Shown here: positions 1 to 7,947 of the stretch, piece after piece
How the letters are laid out: each line of letters starts with the position of its first letter
How positions within the stretch are numbered: position 1 is the first letter of the stretch
From: Cyclostephanos tholiformis
Lineage: Eukaryota; Bacillariophyta; Thalassiosirophyceae; Thalassiosirales; Thalassiosiraceae
Assembly (NCBI GenBank): GCA_036939975.1
Contig: JALLPB010000035.1
Coordinates: 1-30,312 of the forward strand
Direction: 5' to 3'
Length of the DNA stretch: 30,312 nt
The notes under the pieces: generated by a model
Databases searched by the model: none
What the model saw: the letters and a program-made list of their open reading frames with translations, nothing else
Told to the model about the DNA's origin: nothing
Position numbers and translations under genes: made by a program

Positions 1-2118
1 TAGTTTTTAGCTGCATTCTACCTTTTTTGGTAGAATGTCCAAAACTCCGTGTGAGAGAGAGGGGCTTTTTGGCATGGCTTCTAGCCAAATTACATGGTGT
101 GTTAGAAACCCCCCCACTCTTAACAAGAGAAGCAGGAAAATCTACCTTTTTTGTTGAGAAACCTAAGCTTCCATTCGTAACAAGTCCTCTGTATGTTAAA
201 AGGGAAAATAGAGTCACAACACAACCAACAACCAACATCCAACATCCAACAACCAAAGCAATAAACAACTCACAAAAATGATGGGAGGGAGCCATTAGCT
301 TGGCAGCATGACTTCTGTGGGTTGGAGACTCCTCTGTGCATCAGTGCAACTCCCAGGGAAGATGACTTGCCCCGTGCGCTGCTGCACTGCCCTGCCCTGG
401 CACTGTTTGGGGGTGGTGGTGGTGCGAGCTATTGAGGGGGCAGTGGGGTGTTGTTGGGGAAGATGGGGGCGCTGTGACAAACAAGTTGGAGGCCATTGGC
501 AGCAGCATTTGAGGGGGGAGGCGGTGGTGCATCGGGTGGTGCTGTCCGGCAGTGTTGTGATGGGTAGGTGACCAATGGGAGGGGTGGGGGAGGGGGGAAA
601 GGTGGTCGCACCAGATGAAGGACAATGCCAAGGGCATATTATTTGTGGGGGATTGTGTGGCAAGAGGAGTCGGAGGAGAGGGAGGGACAAACGAAGGGGG
701 TACAATGAGGAGTGGCTGCAACAGTGACATCAGGGGAGCATGATGGCGGGAGGGGGGGGAGGAATGGGGAGGATGGGGGGGACAGATGCTCCGATGGCAA
801 CAAGACAGACGATGATCATGCACATGATGCCAACAAGGGCAGTCTGGTGACCGACATTGTCATCAACAAAAATAATACATGACAATGTGACTTCTGTGGA
901 CAAAGGATGGGGGGAGAAGGGATGCATCATTAACAATGTGGTCATGGTCATGGCGTTTGAAGGGTTGGATGGCAGTGCAACAGTCAGTGTTGTTGGGGGA
1001 AGGCGGTAGGGGGAGTGTGCCATGCGACGGAGGATGCACTCGTGGGCCATGGCATTGGGGGTTGGTTGGCCAAGGGACAGGATGTAGTCATGGGCTGCAA
1101 CATTTGGGGGGAACACGGCCTTGTGGCGTGACAGGCATGTCAGGGGGCTGTGGCATTGTGATGCCCTCCTTAGCTTGAAATGTCGCCGACATGTCTTGAC
1201 ATGTTGGCACAACATGACGTGTTGCTCCAATTTTGGCCAGATGGGTCCGTGTCACCAACATGACATTGAAGATGGCCATGGCAGTTTGTGTCCGCTTGAG
1301 CCGACATTTACCAAATTTTCCAAAGTGCGTATGTAGAAATATACTCTGGTATGGGAATACATACGCACAGATACTATTGCGCACCCTCATCATGCTCACA
1401 ATTCAATTACACCATGAATATGGTGCACCACATCATCATCCGCCCATGCCTCCTACAAAGTCTATGGGTAGAATAAATCAAAACCACCATGGCCTCCCCA
1501 CTGCAACACCATGATCGACGTCGTGGTACTAGGGTGAGGTCCGATTCGGACGGGCGAGGGAGCGGCGGCACTGTTTATTGGGGTTCATATTCTGTGTGAA
1601 ATTAGGCCGGTGGGGGGGTTTGATACCCTGGCCGAATCGCAATGGGAGGACCAAATTGGACCCTCTATGGTCCCTAGCCTGAAAAACATGACAATAAACT
1701 AGTGTGCACCAGGGTGTGGGCTTGGATGGACGGGGGAAGGCACGGTGGCCCATCGTTCAAGAAGGAAAATTGGCAAAACTCATTGGCGGGGGGGGTGGGA
1801 TTGCCTTCATTGTTTGCCTGGGGGGTCTAAATCGAATGCTCTGACCGGTTGCAAGCGCATACAACATGACAATCAAACGTAGGATGACGGAGTTTGGACT
1901 GAAAAGGCCGGGGTATGGTGTGGCACCTTCGCTTTTTGAAGGGGAATTTGGTCGAATTTTTTGGCGGGGGAGGGGTAGGATAGAGGTAGCAATTTGCAAT
2001 CGGGCGGGCGAATTTGACCGCACCGCTTGGTCGCCAACCTCAATGACACCACAATCAACGATGGTACGTGGGGGGAGGGGCTGGAATGGCTGGGGGATGG
2101 CATGGCGGCTTTGTTTTG
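1..2118. other. Gene-free, G-skewed sequence upstream of the retrotransposons
   Basis: I see no supported gene here. The open frames are proline-, serine- or glycine-rich products of low-complexity sequence, with no domain. From about 300 to 1150 and again from 1530 to 2118 the + strand is much richer in G than C, with many runs of four or more G. An adenine/cytosine-rich stretch at about 218-275 repeats short CCAAC and CCAACAT units. This may be old transposon-derived DNA, but I found no LTR, reverse transcriptase or transposase remnant in it. Confidence 0.6.
15..36. repeat. Perfect 8-bp inverted repeat with T6 loop
   Basis: ATTCTACC at 15-22 and GGTAGAAT at 29-36 are exact reverse complements separated by six T. 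It could form a small hairpin. No function is assigned, and its place at the window edge hides the context. Confidence 0.6.
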
Positions 2119-2431
2119 TGTTGGAGGACGAACGACCAGACGTGGACCGGGAGTGGTGACCAGTGGGGCGAACAATACTGACGTGGCGGCAGAAGGCGAC
2201 ATGACGGGGTCGGAGAAGACGAGGGCTCCTCTCCGCTGGGTACAGGGACGACAATGGAGCCCGGAAGTATACGCATCGATGAGGCGGCTTGGGAAGCCGG
2301 TGCAAATAGCTTGGGAGAGAGCTTTCATCTCTCCTCTCACTTCTTAAATATAATCTCCGATTACTAGGTTACACTCGGGCATACTAGCTATCGTTTCCAT
2401 GAACGTGTCGGTACTAGTAGTTGCTTCAACA
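2119..2431 (+). repeat. LTR 1 (5' LTR of copy A), 313 bp
   Basis: It starts TGTTGG and ends TTCAACA, giving the usual TG...CA ends inside a 5-bp inverted repeat (TGTTG/CAACA). The start could be 2117, since TGTGTTGG is common to all three copies. It differs from LTR 2 at 12 positions, all before 2278, and is identical from 2278 onward. A 7-bp hairpin (GGAGAGA at 2314-2320, TCTCTCC at 2328-2334) is kept in all three LTRs. A TATA-like TAAATATAA lies at 2345-2353, so transcription may start shortly downstream. Confidence 0.92.
2339..2354 (+). promoter_or_regulatory. LTR segment complementary to the primer-binding position; TATA-like
   Basis: ACTTCTTAAATATAAT at 2339-2354 is the exact reverse complement of 2431-2446, which straddles the LTR end. 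The spacer is 76 bp. The segment also contains a TATA-like core and the TAA that ends the pol frame when it is read through the 3' LTR. Two roles are possible: a TATA element, or the 5' end of the RNA that folds back to prime reverse transcription, as in Tf1-type self-priming elements. The sequence alone does not decide between them. Confidence 0.6.
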
Positions 2432-2484
2432 TTATATTTAAGAAGTAAGAGGATTGCACCGATCAGGGTAGGATCACTGTTGTC
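2431..2484 (+). promoter_or_regulatory. Leader and putative self-priming site of copy A
   Basis: These 54 bases lie between the LTR end and the gag ATG. A primer-binding site should begin at 2432, but the sequence does not begin with TGG, so it does not match the CCA 3' end of a tRNA. Instead 2431-2446 pairs perfectly with LTR bases 2339-2354. I also failed to fit it to a tRNA anticodon half of the kind used by Drosophila copia, because the flanking bases do not form a stem. Confidence 0.55.
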
Positions 2485-4230
2485 ATGAGCAAAGAACAGA
2501 AGCCAAAGGTCAAGGGGAAGAAGCCCCATTGGCCTACCAAACCACAGAGGAGAGAGTACACAACCGCAATGGTCAGACTAGAAGAAGACATGTTCGACAT
2601 AGGCCACCCCAAGTATGCCACCAAGTACAAGAGGTCGGTGGATGCCAACGCGAGGTATGTGCAACAGGAATATAAGTCTGGAGCTGAAGTAGCTCGGGGG
2701 ATGCAGGAGCTTGTCACACCAACTGAGACTATGCCAACATACCCATCGGACCCAAGTGACCAAGAGAAGATTCAAATCTGGAAGGAGGAACTCCGCGAGA
2801 AACAGACTCAGATGATACAAATTGACGAAAGTATCAAGAGAGCATACGCACTTGTGATGGGACAGTGTTCCCCAGCAATGGTAAGCAAGATATGTGGGGC
2901 TACTTCATATGTCACTGTGAACGGGACACAGAATGTCGTGGAACTCCTACGGCTTGTCCGCGGTTTCTGTTGTGACTTCAGGGCTGGCCAGCAGAGTACG
3001 TGGGCCCTCGAGCAAGCAAAGCACAAAGTCTCCGTTTATTACCAGAGACATGATGTTAGCAACACCGACTACATCCAGTTCTTCCAGGCGCTCGTCGGCG
3101 TGGTAGAGACTTATGGGGGAGCGTACGGGAACGAGCCGGGCCTCATCAACGCCCACCTCATCAAACAGGGAGTCCCTACCGACCGATTGGACAGCGCGAC
3201 GCCTCAACAAGTCGCGGACGCGAAGGCGGCGTGTCGAGAAGCCTACCCGGCATGCATGCTCCTCCGCGAGGCCGACAGCATCAGGTACGGGGCCCTCAAA
3301 ACCGAGTTAGCCAACGACATGACCAAGGGGCAAGACCACTATCCCAAAATGAACGTGGAGGCCACGCGGCTTCTCAACGACTACAAGGTCAACCCCCGTG
3401 TCCAATGCGCTAGGGATGACCCCGGGGAGGGAGTAGCGTTCGTACAAGACCGAGGTAGCAGACGTGAAGGAAGTGCAGGGTCGGACGAGGGAGCCGGCAA
3501 TGCAGGGCGAGACGCCAAGAACCCGAACTGTTGGCATTGTAACCAACCATGCCATCATATGAGCCGGTGTCCCGATCTCGTGGTCAAAGGCATTGACAAC
3601 CTAAACATCGACAACTTCGACAGCGGTCACAGACTCTTCAGCGTGGCAGAGGGAATGGTGAAGGACGCTAACTTACAGGAGTGGGGCGAGGGACCGCAGG
3701 AGTGGAACTTTGCTCAGCGGGAAGAAAAGGGGCCTGGGGTGCGGGGGATCCTACACCCAAGCCACCTCTACATTGACACGTGTGCCAGTTATGCAAGCAC
3801 ACCATACCGCTCCCTCCTCACCAACGTGCACCGGCCCAACAGGGGCCTGGTGGGACACAGCAACTGCGGATCCACGATGATGATGGAGATGGGCCAGCTG
3901 GGTGTGATAGAGGGGATGTGGATGAACAAAAGCGGAATAGCCAACATTGTCCCACTTGAGGTGATTTCAAAGATATGGAGAATCACGTACGATTCACACA
4001 GAGGAATGAATGGGGGGCACTTCGTCATCCATACCGACCAAGAGAACATTGTCGTGAAGAAGAATGAAAAAGGGATGCCGTACATTGACCTGGATGGAGT
4101 CAACTTGGAAGTGGTTCTCGATTTTGTCCAGACCGTGCGAGGCAACATGGAGGGGTTCACTTGGCAAGAAGTCGAGGATGCACGAGCGGCGCGGGAGGTT
4201 CAAGCGATGGTCGGGCACCCCACTGATTAG
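2485..4230 (+). CDS. Gag-protease polyprotein, copy A
   Basis: This 581-codon open frame encodes the capsid precursor and aspartic protease of the element. The first ~330 residues are an alpha-rich Gag-like region. A CCHC zinc knuckle, CX2CX4HX4C, begins at Cys349. The protease starts at about residue 425, with LYIDTCAS carrying the catalytic Asp431; the D-T-C form in place of D-S/T-G is common in such elements. The end of the frame enters the pre-integrase region (GHPTD) and stops at TAG 4228-4230. In-frame coding continues straight after it (DFLGMVRANY...NCPI). In related elements this conserved motif has an ordinary residue at that position, so I read the TAG as a nonsense mutation more than a recoding site. 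The start is the first ATG after the leader. The nucleotide sequence is identical to copy B. Confidence 0.9.
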   Translation: MSKEQKPKVKGKKPHWPTKPQRREYTTAMVRLEEDMFDIGHPKYATKYKRSVDANARYVQQEYKSGAEVARGMQELVTPTETMPTYPSDPSDQEKIQIWKEELREKQTQMIQIDESIKRAYALVMGQCSPAMVSKICGATSYVTVNGTQNVVELLRLVRGFCCDFRAGQQSTWALEQAKHKVSVYYQRHDVSNTDYIQFFQALVGVVETYGGAYGNEPGLINAHLIKQGVPTDRLDSATPQQVADAKAACREAYPACMLLREADSIRYGALKTELANDMTKGQDHYPKMNVEATRLLNDYKVNPRVQCARDDPGEGVAFVQDRGSRREGSAGSDEGAGNAGRDAKNPNCWHCNQPCHHMSRCPDLVVKGIDNLNIDNFDSGHRLFSVAEGMVKDANLQEWGEGPQEWNFAQREEKGPGVRGILHPSHLYIDTCASYASTPYRSLLTNVHRPNRGLVGHSNCGSTMMMEMGQLGVIEGMWMNKSGIANIVPLEVISKIWRITYDSHRGMNGGHFVIHTDQENIVVKKNEKGMPYIDLDGVNLEVVLDFVQTVRGNMEGFTWQEVEDARAAREVQAMVGHPTD

Positions 4231-5250
4231 GACTTCCTGGGGATGGTACGTGCCAACTACATACTTAATTGCCCCATTAAAGAAGCAGCCATGAGAAATG
4301 CTAACTCCATATTTGGTCCTGACTCCGTACGGACTGATTTTGTCCATATCCCATGTGCTATCCTGGAGAGGCACAGGCTAGTTGTCTTAATGGTGGACGT
4401 TATGTTTGTGAACGGGGTACCTTTCCTAGTTAGTCTGGCCAGGGGCCTTAATTTAATAACTGCAGAGTTTTTACCAACACGCACCGCAAGGTCCCTCGGA
4501 TCTAGGATAAATCAAATCAAGGATCTCTATGCACGAGGAGGTTTCATGGTGGGGACTATTTTAATGGATAACGAGTTCGAAAAAATCCGGCCGTTCATGC
4601 CTGAGTTACACATAAACACCACGGCGGCGAGAGAACACATCCCCGACGTAGAGAGAAGAATCCGGTTGATAAAGGAGTGAGGACGTGGAATACTCAACAC
4701 TCTCCCCTTCAAGCGGATGCCACAAATCATTCTCATAGAGCTCATTTATCACGTGGTACTATGGCTAAATGCGTTCCTGTCCAAGTCAGGGGTATCAGAA
4801 TTGCTGTCACCCCGGGAACTTGTTCTATGGCACAGACTCGACTTCGACAAACACTGTCGAGTGCCCTTCGGGTCCTACTGCAAGACCCACAAAGAGCCTA
4901 ACCCAATGAACAGCATGGCGCCATGCTCCACCCCAGCCATCGTGCTCCGGCCCACGGGCAATCTCCAAGGTACCTATAAATTCTTTAACCTAGAGACCGG
5001 AAAAAAAATCAAGCGGCGCCGGTTCACCCGATACCCGATGCCCGACTCGGTCGTAAAGAAAGTGGAGGGGTTCGCCCGGGAGGGGGTGAGGGCAGGGGCG
5101 CTGGACTTTGCCGACAGGAGTGGTATCCTGTTTGAATGGAACGAGGCCATAGATGAAGCTCCGGAGGGGCTCGTCGAGGAGGAGGTCGTTCCATATCCCT
5201 CTTTTGCGGCCGAACTCTCGGGCATATCACTTGAGCGGAACGTGGTGTAG
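4231..5250 (+). pseudogene. Integrase part of pol, copy A (broken)
   Basis: The same frame as gag continues after TAG 4228. It contains the pre-integrase motif GMVRANYILNCPI, then an integrase core with candidate catalytic Asp at 4396-4398 (LMVDVMFVNG), Asp at 4567-4569 (ILMDNEF) and Glu in AREHIPDVERR. A TGA at 4678-4680 interrupts it where copy B has CGG. The integrase C-terminal region follows in the same frame (WLNAFLSKSGVSELLSPREL, then the GNLQGTYKF stretch). Loss of one nucleotide near 5240, relative to copy B, shifts the frame and causes the TAG at 5248-5250. Confidence 0.85.
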
Positions 5251-6839
5251 CTCCCATGGAAGAAGAGACCGAGCTGCATGGAGGCGCCGAGGATGCTGTG
5301 GCAATCAATGCCGGACTGGACCCGGTAGGTAGGGCAGGAGTGGGGGCAAGGAGACCAGTGCCCGCCGAGCCTCCCGACGGAGGCATAGGATATGACCCCA
5401 ATGATGACAAAATTATCGCCGTGGCCGACATCCCTCCCGTGCGTCCCGGGGCTGACCAAGCCCTGGTTGTCGATGCCAACGAGGAAAGCAGCGAGGACGA
5501 AACTCATAGTGTCCATTCCCCCAAGGACAGTGACGAAGATGATGAAGAAGAGGCTGACGACGGGGTGGCCAACACAGAAGGCCTGGACCACGCAACCGAC
5601 ATGGGGGCAGGGCCACGGCAATCGATGAGGACAAATAAAGGCCATACTACGAGATACAGAGACTATAGTCTTCTGGCAGATGGTGGCGATTCTGGAGAGC
5701 AAAAGGAGCTGAGCCAAGGCATTATCAGGGATTGGACGGTGATGTTCTCAGGAGGAGACGTGAGTGATGCAAAGCCCATTCCAGTGGAGGACAGGCTCGA
5801 GTACGCCCTGGGTGTGATCCTACAGCAATACTCCATTGGGGCAGGGCTAAAGAAGTTCCAGGAACGGGGGGGAAAAGGGGTCTTTAAGGAGCTGGCACAA
5901 ATGCACAACATGGAAGTCTTCACCCCAATCCTGCATGGTGATCTCTCCAACGAGGACAAACAAAAGGCTGTGTCTTCACTCATGTTCCTGAAAGAGAAGC
6001 GCAACAAAACAATAAAAGGGCGTTTTTGCACTGATGGGAGGAAACAACGAGGCAAGTGGTCGAAGCAGGATATGACGTCGCCAACGGTATCGATGGAATC
6101 TGTCTTCCTCACGTCGGTCATCAACGCGTACGAGCGAAGGGATGTCGCATGCTACGACATCCTGGGAGCTTTCCTCCATGCTGACAGCAACAAGGACATA
6201 ACGATTGTTCTTAAAGGGAAGCTCACGGAGCTGATGGTCCAGGTAGCTCCAAACCTTTACCAAAAGTACATCACAGTGGACAGGCGAAACACCCCGATTC
6301 TGTACATGAGAATTCAAAAGGCACTCTACGGGTTGCTGCGGAGCGCCCTTCTCTTTTATCAGAAGCTGGGGAGGGATCTCTAAGGATATGGATTCGTGCT
6401 CAATCCATATGATCCGTGCGTCACTAACAAAATGGTGAACGGAAAGCAGATGACGGTTTGCTGGCACGTGGACGATTTGAAAGTGTCACACATGGACCTG
6501 GCCGAAGTAACGAGATTCGGACAATGGCTAAACAGTACTTATGGAGTGACGGTAGCTGAACACAGGGGGAAGGTCCATGATTACCTTGGAATGATCCTAG
6601 ATTTTACCAGGGATGGTCACGTGTTAATAAACATGACTGAGTACATCCGGACGATCATTGCGGACTTCCCGGAGGAGATTACGGGAATAAGGATGACGCC
6701 GGCGGCCGATCACCTCTTTAAGGTATGGGGAGAGGGAGAAGCATGGCCTCTACCAGAAGAGCAGGCGAGAGCGTTTCACCACGCGGTAGCACAGTTGCTG
6801 TTCCTGAGCGCGCGAGCAGGAGGGACATCCAGCCAGTGA
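5251..6839 (+). pseudogene. Acidic linker and reverse transcriptase part of pol, copy A (broken)
   Basis: After the 1-nt loss, coding continues in the next frame from about 5256. First comes a Gln/Asp/Glu-rich linker (about 5440-5600), then the RVT_2-type reverse transcriptase. DILGAFLHAD carries the first catalytic Asp, KALYGLLRSALLFYQKL follows, and the active-site box is CWHVDDLK, with VDD in place of the usual YVDD. TAA at 6381-6383, where copy B has GAA, cuts the domain between these motifs. The frame then runs to 6839, where a 1-nt loss near 6816 causes a premature TGA. Confidence 0.87.
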
Positions 6840-7810
6840 CGGCATTCCTCACCACCAGAGTAAGAAGCCCGGACGAGGATGACTGGGGAGAGCTAAAGCG
6901 GTTGCTACAATATCTAAAGGGTACAATTCACATGCCTCTTATCCTCTCCGTGGACTCACTTACACTGCAGCATTGGTGGGTGGATGCAGCCTATGCGGTA
7001 CATGAGGACTGCAAGGGACACACCCGGGCAGGTATGAGTTTGGGTAAGGGGATGGCCATGAGCTATTCATGGAAGCAAAAAATCAATACCAAGAGCTCGA
7101 CCGAGGCTGAGTTAGTCGGGGTGGATGACTCGTTGGCATACATTCTTTGGGCCAGGTACTTCCTCGAGGAGCAGAGATATGGAATGCAACCATCTCTCCT
7201 CTATCAGGACAATATCAGCGCGATACTGCTGGAGACCAATGGGAAGGCGAGCAGCTCGAAACGTACGAAACACATCAAGGTGAGATACTTTTATATAAAA
7301 GACAAGAGTGATCAAGGGGAGATAGTGGTGGAGCATTGCCCTACCGATCAGATGTGGACAGACATTAATACCAAACCAAAGCAGGGGGCTGAGTTCCGAC
7401 GCTTCAGAGCACAGGTTATGGAAATTAATCCAGACTACTGTGATGTGGAATATTCAACGCGGATTCACGTTTGGCCCCCTGAAAGTCCACAAGCATCATG
7501 CCAACAAGAGAACCAACCAGAATGTGGACGGAGACCGATGCTCCCAGTACCAAAACCGGACAGCGGAGCACCGCAGGAGTGTGTTGGAGGACGAACGACC
7601 AGACGTGGACCAGGAGTGGTGATCAGTGGGGCGAACAACACTGATGTGGTGGCAGAAGGCAACGTGGCAGGGTCGGAGAAGACAAGGGCTCCTCTCCGCT
7701 GGGTACAGGGACGACGATGGAGCCCGGAAGTATACGCATTGATGAGGCGGCTTGGGAAGCCGGTGCAAATAGCTTGGGAGAGAGCTTTCATCTCTCCTCT
7801 CACTTCTTAA
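6840..7810 (+). pseudogene. RNase H part of pol, copy A, running into LTR 2
   Basis: Read in the frame that follows the 1-nt loss near 6816, this segment holds the end of the thumb (FLTTRVRSPDEDDWGELKRL) and the copia RNase H domain. SYSWKQKINTKSSTEAELVG carries a catalytic Glu, YQDNISAI a catalytic Asp, and KHIKVRYFYIKD is typical of the domain end. Coding stays open across the LTR boundary at 7582 and stops only at TAA 7808-7810, about 229 nt inside LTR 2. As a separate segment it is intact, but it cannot be made as part of Pol because of the upstream breaks. Confidence 0.85.
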
Positions 7811-7894
7811 ATATAATCTCCGATTACTAGGTTACACTCGGGCATACTAGCTATCGTTTCCATGAACGTGTCGGTACTAGTAGTTGCTTCAACA
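7582..7894 (+). repeat. LTR 2, shared by copies A and B, 313 bp
   Basis: It carries the same TGTTG...CAACA ends as LTR 1. It is preceded by a short purine tract (GCAGGAG at 7574-7580), a weak candidate for the polypurine tract that primes plus-strand synthesis. Bases 7741-7894 are identical to LTR 1, while 7582-7740 differ at 12 sites, all transitions. It holds the complementary segment at 7802-7817, pairing with 7894-7909. Confidence 0.92.
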
Positions 7895-7947
7895 TTATAT
7901 TTAAGAAGTAAGAGGATTGCACCGATCAGGGTAGGATCACTGTTGTC
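7894..7947 (+). promoter_or_regulatory. Leader and putative self-priming site of copy B
   Basis: It is identical to the leader of copy A. Bases 7894-7909 pair perfectly with 7802-7817 inside LTR 2, and no TGG-starting tRNA primer site is present. Because it lies in the identical tract, it is not independent support for the idea. Confidence 0.5.

Larger units (their letters stand above)
2278..4478 (+). repeat. 2201-bp direct repeat, first copy (identical to 7741-9941)
   Basis: From 2278 to 4478 this element shows no difference that I could find from 7741-9941, at a constant offset of 5463. The gag proteins and the frames on both strands across the tract translate identically. The tract begins immediately after a C/T difference at 2277/7740 in the LTR and ends just before an A/G difference at 4479/9942 in the integrase core. 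Sequence outside the tract differs by about 8% (LTR) to 13% (pol sample). Confidence 0.9.
2119..7894 (+). mobile_element. Copia-type LTR retrotransposon, copy A (decayed pol)
   Basis: The element runs from the LTR at 2119-2431 to the LTR at 7582-7894, 5776 bp in all. The domain order is Gag with CCHC knuckle, protease, integrase, reverse transcriptase, RNase H, which is the Ty1/copia order. Pol resembles the CoDi-type copia elements of diatoms. The gag-protease frame is intact. Downstream, the coding line is broken by TAG at 4228, TGA at 4678, a 1-nt loss near 5240, TAA at 6381 and a 1-nt loss near 6816, so the copy is not autonomous. Its 3' LTR also serves as the 5' LTR of copy B. The 5-bp flanks of the whole array (TTTTG before 2119, TTTAT after 13389) do not match as a target-site duplication, which fits formation or rearrangement by recombination. 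Confidence 0.93.

Noticed and set aside
295..1230. Proline-, serine- and histidine-rich frames of 100-170 codons on the minus strand
   Set aside because: They are products of G-skewed low-complexity DNA, overlap each other in several frames and show no domain.
4228..4230. Programmed UAG readthrough at the gag-pol junction
   Set aside because: Not claimed as a feature. The stop lies inside a conserved pre-integrase motif, and both copies share it only because the tract is homogenised. Kept as an open finding.
3789..4374. Minus-strand frames of about 125 codons inside gag-protease, repeated at 9252-9837
   Set aside because: They are antisense shadows of the gag frame, and their repetition simply follows the identical tract.
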